In this document: in pieces, positions 8,624-17,049 of the stretch
Layout of the letters: each line of letters begins with the position of its first letter
Numbering within the stretch: the first letter of the stretch is position 1
DNA from: Deltaproteobacteria bacterium
Lineage (GTDB): Bacteria; Desulfobacterota; Desulfarculia; Adiutricales; Adiutricaceae
Length of the DNA stretch: 47,530 bases
Reading direction: 5' to 3'
Assembly: GCA_031276635.1 (NCBI GenBank)
Contig: JAISMU010000082.1
Location: 1 to 47,530, forward strand
The notes under the pieces: model-generated
Told to the model about the DNA's origin: nothing
Database searches by the model: none
What the model saw: only the letters and a program-made list of their open reading frames with translations
Position numbers and translations under genes: made by a program

Positions 8624-10084
8624 ATGCCCTCTATAGTCTATTTTTTCCTGGCTGTGGCCGTTTTGATATTAGGGTACGCGATTTACGGGAATGTCGCAGA
8701 AAGGCTTTTTGGCCCGGATTTCCACCGCCGCGTTCCCGCCTCCGCCCTCAATGACGGAGTAGATTACATCTCTTTGCCGACCTGGAAAGTCTTTTTGATC
8801 CAGCTTTTAAACATCGCCGGGGTCGGGCCGGTCTTTGGGCCCATCCTGGGGGCTCTTTATGGCCCGTCGGCTCTTTTGTGGATAGTTTTCGGGACAATTT
8901 TCGCCGGAGGTATGCACGATTATTTTTCTGGCATGATCAGCTTGCGTTACAATGGTAAATCTATCCCGGAGGTGGTCGGTTACACTCTGGGCGGTGGCTT
9001 TAAGCAATTCATGCGGGTTTTCTCCTTGGTTCTTCTGGTCTTGGTGGGCGTGGTGTTCGTAACCGCCCCGGCTGGCATTCTGGCCAGTTTGACCCCGGAC
9101 TGGGCCAACTTCCGGTTCTGGCTGGTCATCATTTTTCTGTATTATTTTCTGGCCACCATTCTGCCCATTGACGTCATTATCGCCCGGCTCTACCCGCTTT
9201 TCGCGGCTGTTCTTTTGATTATGGCGGTGGGCATTTCCGCCGGCCTCATCTTCAAGGGCTATAATTTTTACAATTGGGTTTCCCCTGATATCGGGGGCCC
9301 GTTTGCCAATTTTCATCCCCAGGGCCTGCCGATCTGGCCTTTGATGTTCATCACCATCGCCTGTGGGGCTCTTTCCGGGTTCCACGCCACTCAATCGCCC
9401 ATGATGGCCAGATGCCTCAGTTCGGAAAAACACGGTCGCCGCGTTTTTTATGGGGCCATGGTGGCCGAGGGGATCATCGGCCTGGTCTGGGCCACGGCTG
9501 GCCTGACCTTCTACAACAGTCCCGAGGCTCTGGCCGCGGTTATCAAGGCCGGAGGCAGCCCGGCCGCGGTCGTTAAAGAGGTGTCCCTGGCCCTTTTGGG
9601 CTCGGCGGGTGGGGTTCTGGCCATTCTGGGCGTGGTGATTCTGCCCATCACTTCCGGGGACACAGCTTTTCGGGCCTCCCGCCTTTTAGTGGCGGACTTG
9701 ACTGGCCTGAGCCAGGCCAGTCCCCAAAAGCGGCTCCTGATCGCCATTCCTCTTTTCCTGATAGGGATTGTTTTATGCAACATTGATTTTATCATAATCT
9801 GGCGTTATTTTAGCTGGGCCAATCAGACCTTGGCCTCTTTCATGCTCTGGGCCGCCGCCGCCTACGTGGTCCGGCGCGGGGGGTTCCACTGGCTGCTGAC
9901 CCTGCCGGCCTCTTTCATGACCGCCACAGTGATCGCCTACATCTGCGTGGCCCCGGAGGGTTTTACCCTCCCGTACGGTCTGTCGTGCTCCATTGGCCTG
10001 ACTGTGGCGGCTTTTTGCCTGGTCTGGTTTTTAGCCAGCCTGGCCAAGTTCCGGCGGAATATTCTTCTGGAGCTACCAGTCTAG
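8624..10084 (+). CDS. cstA: CstA-family carbon starvation / pyruvate or peptide transporter
   Basis: A polytopic inner-membrane protein of 486 aa, the short CstA form rather than the roughly 700-aa enterobacterial type. Typical CstA sequences are LNIAGVGPVFGPILGALYG, FAGGMHDYFSGMISLRYNG and GFHATQSPMMARCLSSEKHGR. CstA proteins take up pyruvate or small peptides. I chose the ATG at 8624 because AAGGAG (8611-8616) precedes it at good spacing, and the protein then starts with a hydrophobic segment (PSIVYFFLAVAVLILGYAI). A longer frame from 8561 would add a polar, unlikely extension. No neighbour is obviously linked. ackA, further on, also handles pyruvate-derived carbon. Confidence 0.92.
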   Translation: MPSIVYFFLAVAVLILGYAIYGNVAERLFGPDFHRRVPASALNDGVDYISLPTWKVFLIQLLNIAGVGPVFGPILGALYGPSALLWIVFGTIFAGGMHDYFSGMISLRYNGKSIPEVVGYTLGGGFKQFMRVFSLVLLVLVGVVFVTAPAGILASLTPDWANFRFWLVIIFLYYFLATILPIDVIIARLYPLFAAVLLIMAVGISAGLIFKGYNFYNWVSPDIGGPFANFHPQGLPIWPLMFITIACGALSGFHATQSPMMARCLSSEKHGRRVFYGAMVAEGIIGLVWATAGLTFYNSPEALAAVIKAGGSPAAVVKEVSLALLGSAGGVLAILGVVILPITSGDTAFRASRLLVADLTGLSQASPQKRLLIAIPLFLIGIVLCNIDFIIIWRYFSWANQTLASFMLWAAAAYVVRRGGFHWLLTLPASFMTATVIAYICVAPEGFTLPYGLSCSIGLTVAAFCLVWFLASLAKFRRNILLELPV

Positions 10085-10684
10085 CGAACTTTGTTAAACT
10101 TCGGAGTCAGCCGGGGGCCTGGGGTTTTATTTCGCTCGTCCCATTTTCGCCCGCCCCGGGCCCGCGGGCTCTCATTTTTCAGCTGTTTTTTGAAGCGGCT
10201 CATCGCCCTCGATTAGGCTGGCGGTGGCTGGAGCCTCCACAAATTTGCTTAGCCTGAGGCGCGATTATAAATCTTTCGACTGGAAGATAGCGGATTTATT
10301 CTCGCCAGAAGGTCTGGCCCCGTCCAGGTCCAGGTGGCGAATGATCCGCTCAAAATTGACCGGAATCAAAAGATTTCCGTCTCAGGGGCGCTTAGTTTGA
10401 GGTCTTTAAGTCGCGCGCTGGCGGCTAAGCCAGCTGGCCCCGGGTGGTGAGTCGGGGGGAGGCTCAGCCGCGAGGGCGGTCGCGGTTGGCTTGAGCTTGG
10501 CCGCTGTTTTTCTGGGATAGGGCTTTGTGGCTTTGTCTTGATTGTTGAGGGTCGTTAATGTAGATTAAGCCCACGCTCACATGGTCATTTTTAATAAAGG
10601 TCAAGAGAGTTAGTCAGGCTTGGGGCTGACCCCGCCAGGGGTTGGTGGTTTTAAGCGGTTGACGGACAGGCCTGGGAGGGCCTT
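10085..10684. other. 600-bp gap without a recognised gene
   Basis: GC-rich sequence after cstA. Short overlapping frames exist but none has family features, a good ribosome site or an intact start. No terminator of good quality and no RNA gene was seen. It could be decayed coding sequence. Confidence 0.5.
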
Positions 10685-11740
10685 ATGAACCCAACTCTAC
10701 TGGCTGAGTCGATCCGGGACCAGGCTTTGGCCCTGGGCTACGATAAATGCGCCATGATTCCCCTGCCCAGGCTGGAAGGGTACGGCTCGGTGGTGGATAG
10801 CCGCCTGCGGCGAATTCCCGAAGATTCGTTTAAGGATTTGGACAAGGCGGTTTTGGCTAATTTTTTCGCCTTCCGGCTTTTGAGCGAGACCTATCCCTGG
10901 GCCAAGTCCGCGGTCATCGCCGTTATGGGCTACGGGGTTTACAAGATTCCTCAGAATCTCAAGGGGAAAGTGGCTAAGTACTTTTGCGTGGACAGCCGCC
11001 GGGACCCCAACAGTTTTGAGTTTCAGGCCAGCGTGGCCCTGGAGAGTTTTCTGGTGGCCAATGGCCTCCGGGTGGCGACCGAGAGAAAGTTCGGTCTTTT
11101 GCCCTTGAGGTGGGCGGCCAACAAGGCCGGTCTGGGGCGGGGGCGGAAGAACAATTTCTTCTACACCCACAAAGGTTCCTGGGTGCATCTGGAAGCCTGG
11201 CTGATCGACCAGGATCTGGAGCTGACGGAAACCACGGATTTAGCGCCCTGTCCCATTAACTGTCATTTGTGCCAGAAGGCCTGCCCGACCGGGGCCCTGA
11301 CCGAGGCTTACCTGACCAGGCCCGGCAGTTGCCTGACCTTGCTTAACGCCTTAAGCCTGGTCAATTGGATTGAGCACCCTTACTCCCGGGCGGCTGGGGA
11401 CTGGATTTACGGTTGCGAGTTATGTCAGACCTCTTGCCCCTTCAATGAAGGTCTCTGGCGCGAGGAACGGGAGTACCCGGGCCTTGAGGAGTTGAGCCTG
11501 AACATGGACTTGGGGCGGATCCTTGAGCTGGACTATGAATTCATCAAGGAAAAGCTGGTCCCCAAATTTTGGTACCTGACCGCCGACCGGGCCTGGCAGT
11601 GGAAACTCAATGTCTTAAACGCCATGAAAAATCATTGGGATTCTGGCTACACCCCTTATTTGCGCCACGCTATGCGGGACGACGTCCCTGAGGTCAGAGT
11701 TATGGCCCAATGGGTTTTACGCCAGGTCTACCCGGTTTGA
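10685..11740 (+). CDS. QueG-like 4Fe-4S oxidoreductase (epoxyqueuosine reductase family)
   Basis: A 351-aa protein with an N-terminal cobalamin-dependent reductase-like region and two 4Fe-4S motifs. The first is C189-x3-C193-x2-C196-x3-C200-PTGAL. The second uses C216 and C244-x2-C247-x3-C251-PFN, inside IYGCELCQTSCPFN, which resembles the QueG YGCDxCQxxCPWN signature. The last 60 residues look like a HEAT-type helical pair, as in QueG. QueG removes the epoxide of epoxyqueuosine in tRNA. The spacing of the first cluster (x3 instead of x2) and the sequence between the clusters differ, so this may be a paralogue with another substrate. SD GGGAGGG lies just before the ATG at 10685. It converges with tag. 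Confidence 0.75.
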   Translation: MNPTLLAESIRDQALALGYDKCAMIPLPRLEGYGSVVDSRLRRIPEDSFKDLDKAVLANFFAFRLLSETYPWAKSAVIAVMGYGVYKIPQNLKGKVAKYFCVDSRRDPNSFEFQASVALESFLVANGLRVATERKFGLLPLRWAANKAGLGRGRKNNFFYTHKGSWVHLEAWLIDQDLELTETTDLAPCPINCHLCQKACPTGALTEAYLTRPGSCLTLLNALSLVNWIEHPYSRAAGDWIYGCELCQTSCPFNEGLWREEREYPGLEELSLNMDLGRILELDYEFIKEKLVPKFWYLTADRAWQWKLNVLNAMKNHWDSGYTPYLRHAMRDDVPEVRVMAQWVLRQVYPV

Positions 11741-11823
11741 TCTGGGGCGGAAAAAACGCTTGAGGTTTTTTGAGGGGGGGAATAGGGCTTGGTCGTTTTT
11801 TTAAGTAGCGCGTTCCTTGGTTA

Positions 11824-11877
11824 GGGCGTTTCCCCATCCGTCGGTCGCGGAGCTCGGCGACCTAGCCCAAAACGCCC
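11824..11877. other. Nested inverted repeat between convergent genes
   Basis: GGGCGTTT (11824-11831) pairs with AAACGCCC (11870-11877), and inside it GGTCGC (11843-11848) pairs with GCGACC (11857-11862). It lies between the convergent QueG-like and tag genes. There is no long T tract on either strand, so a terminator role is only possible. Confidence 0.35.
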
Positions 11878-11883
11878 CTGGCT

Positions 11884-12462
11884 TTATTCCGTCTCGCTGG
11901 AAACGCCTCGGAAGGGGCAGCTCACCAGATGGTCGTTAACCAGGCCTACCGCCTGGGCGAAGGCGTAGATAATCGTAGGGCCGACAAACTTAAAACCCAG
12001 TTTTTGCAAATCCCGGCTGAGTCGCTCGGAGAGAGCCGTTTTGGCGGGCAACTCGCTCTGGGCTCGCCAATTGTTGACAATTGGGGACCCTTCCACGTAG
12101 GCCCACAAAAACTCGTTCAGGCTGGTTCCCTGGTCCCTTAACCTCAGGTAAGCCTGGGCGTTATCAATGGTCGCCTGGACTTTCAGCCGATTGCGGATGA
12201 TGAGAGGATCGCTCAACAGACTCGCTATCTTGCCTTGGTCATAGCTGGCTATTTTGACGGGGTCAAAATCATCATAGGCTTTTTGGAGCCCCTCCAGCTT
12301 GCGCAAAATGGTCAGCCAGGCCAACCCGGCCTGCTGACCCTCCAGGATTAACATTTTAAAAAGTTCCCGCTCGTCATGGCAGGGGCGACCCCATTGGGTG
12401 TCGTGGTAAACCCGGCTCAAGGGGTCGCTTTCGGCCCAGGGGCAGCGGCTAAGGTCAGGCAT
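11884..12462 (-). CDS. tag: DNA-3-methyladenine glycosylase I
   Basis: A 192-aa base-excision repair enzyme that removes 3-methyladenine from alkylated DNA. The four zinc ligands of the E. coli enzyme are conserved with identical spacing: C7, H20, H178 and C182 (NDHLVSCPFR). The catalytic-pocket segment EGQQAGLAW, with E41 matching E. coli E38, is intact, as is the helix-hairpin-helix region KLGFKFVGPTIIYAFAQAVG. Length is normal. The ATG at 12462 is preceded by AAGGAG. The gene follows the large DUF2157 membrane-protein gene on the same strand with a 123-bp gap, so co-transcription is possible. Confidence 0.96.
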   Translation of the reverse strand: MPDLSRCPWAESDPLSRVYHDTQWGRPCHDERELFKMLILEGQQAGLAWLTILRKLEGLQKAYDDFDPVKIASYDQGKIASLLSDPLIIRNRLKVQATIDNAQAYLRLRDQGTSLNEFLWAYVEGSPIVNNWRAQSELPAKTALSERLSRDLQKLGFKFVGPTIIYAFAQAVGLVNDHLVSCPFRGVSSETE

Positions 12463-12585
12463 TGGGGCTCCTTTTGAGGTGGCGGAAAATCTTCAGGCCC
12501 TCTGGTTTTTGCGAGAAATCAGGGCCCGAGTCGCCCTCAGCTGGTTAGGCCAGTTTTAGGGTCGGTTTTTGGGTCAACCTCTGGT

Positions 12586-15402
12586 TCAGTCTCGGATTCG
12601 GCCTTTGGGAAACGCGGGTCCTTTGGGCTCAATGAGTTGGCGGTCCAGGTCCCGCAGCTGGGTGAGGAGAACTTGGCCGGCCGCGCTCACCCGGGCCTCG
12701 GCGCACTTGGCCCGTTCGTATTCCGCCCTCGCGCCCTCTTGAAAGAAAAATGAGCCGCCGCTCACTCGGGCCTGGCCATCAGGCCGGACCCGAAAGCTGA
12801 CCAGATACTCGCCCGCGGCCAACGGCTCGCCAGCGTGGACCCGCCGGAAACTCCCCAGGCCCGCCTCGTCAGCCAAGACGGCTAGGCCCTGTCTGGGGAG
12901 CCGGGGAAGCCGCTGGAGAGCCTGGTTTAAATCCCGGTCAACCGCTAAGTTGACCCGGACATAATAGCCCTGGAACAGAGAGAGGGGATCAACGGGGGCG
13001 ATTTTCAACAAGACAATTCGGCCTTGGCTTAAAATCAACTCATTGGCGAATACTCCCGAGTTCAGGGCGATCAGAGCGGCCAGCCCCAGTCCCAATATGG
13101 CCCAGGCTCTGGCTGGCCGCGGCCCGGGGAGGGGTTTTTGGGTTCCCCCAGGCTTGGGGCTGGTGGTCGGGGCCCCGAGTTTTCGGCAGGCCAGAGCCGC
13201 CCCCAGTAACAGAAGGCCGCTCAACGTTAGAGCCAGGCCCTTTTGAGGAAATGTCAGTCGCATTTGGTAGTGGAACATGGTTAGCCCGGCGCCCAGATAA
13301 GCGGCGGCCAGACCCAGGAGGCCCGGTTTGCCCCGGGCCCGGGCCAGGAGAGTCAGGGCCGCCCCCGGGCCCAGGGGAGCGAAGAGCCAGCTCAACCAGG
13401 CCAGGACCCCGGCCAAGGGGGCCAGAGTCCGCCTGGTCTGGGGCTGGGTCAGGCTCTTGACGGCGAAGGCCAGAAAACCCAGGCTTATTCCGGCCTCGGC
13501 GTAATGTAACCAGCCCAGGAACCGGTAACTCCAGGACCCCAGATTCGTGACGCTGGCCAGGGCGCTCAGAGCGAGGAAAAGGGCGGCTCCCTCGCTGACC
13601 CCACCCCATGGATTTCTCAGCGGGCGCCCGGTTGGGTGGGGGTCTGAGGGGTCGGGGGGGTTAGTTTGAGGCGGCCAATCCGTCAAGTTTAAGACTGCGA
13701 TATAGGTTAATAAAGCTAATATAGCATAAAAAACAGAATATATGTGTATTAAAATAGGAATGGTATTGTTAAAAAACAAAATAAATAAAAATAATATTGC
13801 TAAGGCGAAATTTATAGCTTTATGCCAAATTTTTCTCATAATTAAAGAAAATGATGAAAAAAGAATAAAATAAAAAAATAATACATATGTTATATTTCCA
13901 TCAACCATAAAAATAATAAATAAGCCGCTTACTAACCCAAATAGTATTAATGATAGAGATATTTGTTTTATGGAAAATTTTTCATTTTCTATGTTCCTTA
14001 CACCTATAAAGCAGAAAATAATTCCTATTAAAAGAATTATTTCAGGCCTGGGCCCCACGAGAGAAAAAATAAAGAGGCCCAAGAAGGCGACCGCCACCCA
14101 GACACCCAGAAAGATAAAGGTTTTCAGGTACCAGGGTAGGGCTCTCAGCTCGGCTTGAGCCTGGTCAGCGCTCAGTTCCAGGGCCGTGTCAGCCGCGAAG
14201 CCAGCTGGCCCGGTCAACCACTCTCGCCAGGCTTTCCCGGGGACTAAAGGGTTGATTGCCAGTGAGTTTTGGGTCTCGGTGATTTTTGGGGCCGAAAAAA
14301 TCGCCGGTTCCGCCATCGCCTCTGGCTCTGGGGAACTGACTGGCCTTTGGGCTTGGCGAAGGACCAGGAGGAGTTTGGTCACCCCCAGGATCAGGGCTAA
14401 ACTGCCCAGGCCGGCCAGGCAGATCCCCACCTCATCGCTGGTATTTCCCGGGAGCCACAAGAGGAATTTGGCGCCCACAGCCACGCCCAGGCTGAAAATC
14501 CCGGCGGTCAGGAAAAAGAAATTGGGCCGGGCTCGCCCGTAGTAATAACCCACCCCGGCCAGAATCGGCCAATAGGCCCAAACGATATTCGGGCTTTTCC
14601 AGGCGTTGGGCCAGTAATCTCCCCAGTCGAAATAATCTTGGAGTAGAAAGGCCACAAACTTGATGGTTACAAGGCTAAGGGTCAGGGCGCCCAGAACCTG
14701 GGTCAGCCAAGGGCTGGGGTCAAAGCGGGGAAAAAAGGCGGCCTCGGATGGCTTGGGCGAGGCCAACCCCCAACGCCGGAAGAGCTCGGCCAGGGCCCAG
14801 GCGACTAGGAGGAGGGTGGCCAGGGGATCGAAAATCGGCTCCCAGAGGACGGACCAGTAACTGCCCTCTGGTTTGGACCAGGTCAGCAGCCACAGGGCCC
14901 CGGTTAAAGAGGCCGCCAATCCCAGGCCGTTGGAGCGCAGCAAGGCGAACAAGGCCCCATTCAACAGAGTCCAGGCTCGGAAGAGCTCCCAGGAGTCGGC
15001 CCCGGTCTGATAAATTTGTCCGAAGAGAGCCAAGAGGGCTCCTCCGGCCAGAGCCATCCCCAGGCCGCCCAGGCGGCCTCGCCAAGGTTGGGGGCCAAAG
15101 GCGGCCAAAAGCGAGCAGCCCAGGAAGATGGCCTGGGCCACCGCGAGTTTGGGGCCCCGGGAGAGGGTCAGCCAATTCCAGGCCATGAGCGCAATCAAGC
15201 CCGCCAAAAAGGTCACCAGCCCCCCCAGGCCGAAGGCGCGTCCCAAAAACAACCGCCAAGCTTTTCCATCGGGCCAGAGCCCGAAATGTTGGAGACCGGC
15301 TCGGTAAAGCCCCGCGTCCAGCTGGCCGCGCTCATAAAGGCCCTGGAGCCGGTTGGCCGCGTTGATCCACTCTGGTTCGGACGCTGGTTCGGACGGGGGC
15401 AT
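12586..15402 (-). CDS. DUF2157 / DUF4401 / GDYXXLXY-domain membrane protein
   Basis: A 938-aa polytopic membrane protein. I chose the ATG at 15402 because AGGAG (15414-15410) lies 7 nt upstream; a frame open to 15504 would add 34 polar residues. The order is an N-terminal DUF2157 region (cytoplasmic helix, then many TM segments), a central DUF4401-like TM block, and a C-terminal GDYXXLXY-like domain after about residue 760, where the motif is degenerate (QGYYVRVNLAVD). Such fusions are known as envelope proteins of unknown role. Oddly, bases about 13685-14043 (residues about 453-572) are strongly AT-rich, with Ile/Phe-rich TM segments, while both flanks are GC-rich. The frame stays open throughout. 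Confidence 0.82.
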   Translation of the reverse strand: MPPSEPASEPEWINAANRLQGLYERGQLDAGLYRAGLQHFGLWPDGKAWRLFLGRAFGLGGLVTFLAGLIALMAWNWLTLSRGPKLAVAQAIFLGCSLLAAFGPQPWRGRLGGLGMALAGGALLALFGQIYQTGADSWELFRAWTLLNGALFALLRSNGLGLAASLTGALWLLTWSKPEGSYWSVLWEPIFDPLATLLLVAWALAELFRRWGLASPKPSEAAFFPRFDPSPWLTQVLGALTLSLVTIKFVAFLLQDYFDWGDYWPNAWKSPNIVWAYWPILAGVGYYYGRARPNFFFLTAGIFSLGVAVGAKFLLWLPGNTSDEVGICLAGLGSLALILGVTKLLLVLRQAQRPVSSPEPEAMAEPAIFSAPKITETQNSLAINPLVPGKAWREWLTGPAGFAADTALELSADQAQAELRALPWYLKTFIFLGVWVAVAFLGLFIFSLVGPRPEIILLIGIIFCFIGVRNIENEKFSIKQISLSLILFGLVSGLFIIFMVDGNITYVLFFYFILFSSFSLIMRKIWHKAINFALAILFLFILFFNNTIPILIHIYSVFYAILALLTYIAVLNLTDWPPQTNPPDPSDPHPTGRPLRNPWGGVSEGAALFLALSALASVTNLGSWSYRFLGWLHYAEAGISLGFLAFAVKSLTQPQTRRTLAPLAGVLAWLSWLFAPLGPGAALTLLARARGKPGLLGLAAAYLGAGLTMFHYQMRLTFPQKGLALTLSGLLLLGAALACRKLGAPTTSPKPGGTQKPLPGPRPARAWAILGLGLAALIALNSGVFANELILSQGRIVLLKIAPVDPLSLFQGYYVRVNLAVDRDLNQALQRLPRLPRQGLAVLADEAGLGSFRRVHAGEPLAAGEYLVSFRVRPDGQARVSGGSFFFQEGARAEYERAKCAEARVSAAGQVLLTQLRDLDRQLIEPKGPAFPKGRIRD

Positions 15403-15659
15403 GGTCGCTCTCCTGGTTTTTAGGCCCCTGATTCTGGGCCCCCAATTCTGTCCGTCTGGCTCTGGCCCGACGTCTGGCGCGGCCTGGGGCCTCAGACCGG
15501 CCAAAGTCGCTCGCGGCCGGTTATTGTCAATAAAAGTTCCGAGTTTGGCGATTAGGCCAAAAGGTCAGGGGTGTTTAACCGGCTCTGTCAGTGGAGAGGC
15601 TATTGCCCAGTCGTGGTCCCCGCCGCGACCGACTTTTGGCCGATTGGCCGAAAATAATC

Positions 15660-15695
15660 TTGACCCATGAGCCTTTTCTGGCTAAAATAGCCAGA
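15660..15695 (+). promoter_or_regulatory. ackA promoter overlapped by a palindrome
   Basis: TTGACC (15660-15665), 17 bp, TAAAAT (15683-15688) is a strong sigma70-type promoter about 95 bp before the ackA start. An 8-bp perfect inverted repeat, TCTGGCTA (15677-15684), AAA, TAGCCAGA (15688-15695), covers the -10 box. A protein bound there would block the promoter, so it is a candidate operator. Confidence 0.6.
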
Positions 15696-15787
15696 TCCTG
15701 ATTGAGTCTATCCATGGCCAGGCCTTTTAGGCCCAGATCAAGCCTGGAATCATTTCGCCGGTTTTAAACTCTCCATGTGAGGTAGGT

Positions 15788-16990
15788 ATGGTTATCCTAG
15801 TTATCAACGCTGGCAGCTCCTCTGTTAAATTCACCATTTTTGACATGGCCAACCAGAAAAAAGTCTTGGCCTCTGGCCTGATCGAGCGCATCGGGATCGA
15901 GGGCACCACCATGAAGTACACCAATCATCGTGGGGAAGAGGTCAAGGGTGAGGTTCCGGTGAAAAACCCCCAGGACGCGGTCAAGATTATATCCGAGCGC
16001 CTTTTGGACGCCAAGGTCGGGGTTTTGAAAAGCCTCTCCGAGATTAAGGCCATTGGTCATCGGATTGTCCAGGGCATGGAGAAGATCCAGGAGCCGATTC
16101 TGTTGAGCGCTGAGGCGAAGAACATCGTCCGGGAGTGCGCCGTCCTGGCCCCTCTCCACAATCCCCACAACCTGATGGGCGTGGAGGCCTGCGAGGCCGT
16201 GCTGCCCGGGGTGCCTAACGTGGGCGTTTTTGACACCGCTTTCCACTCCACCATGCCGCCCCGGGCTTATCTTTACGGCCTGCCGTACAAATACTACGAG
16301 AAAGACCACATCCGGCGTTACGGCTTCCACGGCACCAGTCACGGATTTGTGGCTAAGGCCGCGGCCGCTCTGGATGGCCGGCCTTTGGAGAAGCTGCGAA
16401 TCATCACCGCCCATCTTGGCAATGGCGGCTCCCTGGCCGCGGTCAAGAATGGTCAGTGCCAGGACACCTCCATGGGCGTCACTCCCCTGGAAGGCGTCAT
16501 CATGGGCACCCGCTCGGGCGACGTGGACGCCACGGCTGTTTTGCATATTATGAAGGGCGAGGGCTTAACCCCGGATCAGGCGGATAACCTTCTCAATAAG
16601 CAAAGCGGCGTTTTGGGGCTGGCCAACATCGGCTCCTCCGACCTGCGCGACGTGGAGGCCGAGGCCAACAAAGGCAACAAACTCTGCGCCCAGGCCCTGG
16701 AAGTCTACGCCTACCGGGTTAAAAAATATATCGGGGCCTACATGGCCGCTTTGGGTGGCTTGGACATCCTGGTCTTTACCGCCGGGGTGGGCGAGAATTC
16801 CAGCACCATGCGGGCGGCCATTTTGCAAGATTTGGAGGGTATAGGCCTGAAACTCGACCCCAAGAAGAACTCTGTCCGCTCCCCCGAGCCGCGGGTCATC
16901 TCCACTGACGACAGCCCCATCAAGATTCACGTCATTCCCACCAATGAGGAGCTGGCCATCGCCGAGGCCACCTCGAAACTGGTGGCTTAG
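15788..16990 (+). CDS. ackA: Acetate kinase
   Basis: A 400-aa cytoplasmic enzyme that converts acetyl phosphate and ADP to acetate and ATP. Family signatures are all present: N-terminal VINAGSSSVKF (N7, S10, S12), FDTAFHSTMP, RYGFHGTSHGF, AHLGNGGS, the LEGVIMGTRSGDVD segment, and C-terminal FTAGVGENSS and IPTNEELAIA. Length is normal. The ATG at 15788 follows GAGGTAGGT. It stands alone, without a neighbouring pta, with its own promoter and a terminator shared with the convergent minus-strand operon. It fits acetate-forming energy metabolism. Confidence 0.98.
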   Translation: MVILVINAGSSSVKFTIFDMANQKKVLASGLIERIGIEGTTMKYTNHRGEEVKGEVPVKNPQDAVKIISERLLDAKVGVLKSLSEIKAIGHRIVQGMEKIQEPILLSAEAKNIVRECAVLAPLHNPHNLMGVEACEAVLPGVPNVGVFDTAFHSTMPPRAYLYGLPYKYYEKDHIRRYGFHGTSHGFVAKAAAALDGRPLEKLRIITAHLGNGGSLAAVKNGQCQDTSMGVTPLEGVIMGTRSGDVDATAVLHIMKGEGLTPDQADNLLNKQSGVLGLANIGSSDLRDVEAEANKGNKLCAQALEVYAYRVKKYIGAYMAALGGLDILVFTAGVGENSSTMRAAILQDLEGIGLKLDPKKNSVRSPEPRVISTDDSPIKIHVIPTNEELAIAEATSKLVA

Positions 16991-17010
16991 GGGTTGGCGA
17001 CCGAGAACTT

Positions 17011-17042
17011 AAAAATGGCCGGCTTGTCCGGCCATTTTTTTT
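17011..17042. terminator. Bidirectional terminator between ackA and the PhoU-kinase gene
   Basis: A perfect stem AAAAATGGCCGG (17011-17022) / CCGGCCATTTTT (17028-17039) with a 5-nt loop. A T tract is present on the plus strand and an A tract (T on the minus strand) on the other side, so it can end both ackA and the convergent gene that stops at 17050. Confidence 0.9.
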
Positions 17043-17049
17043 GGCGCCT

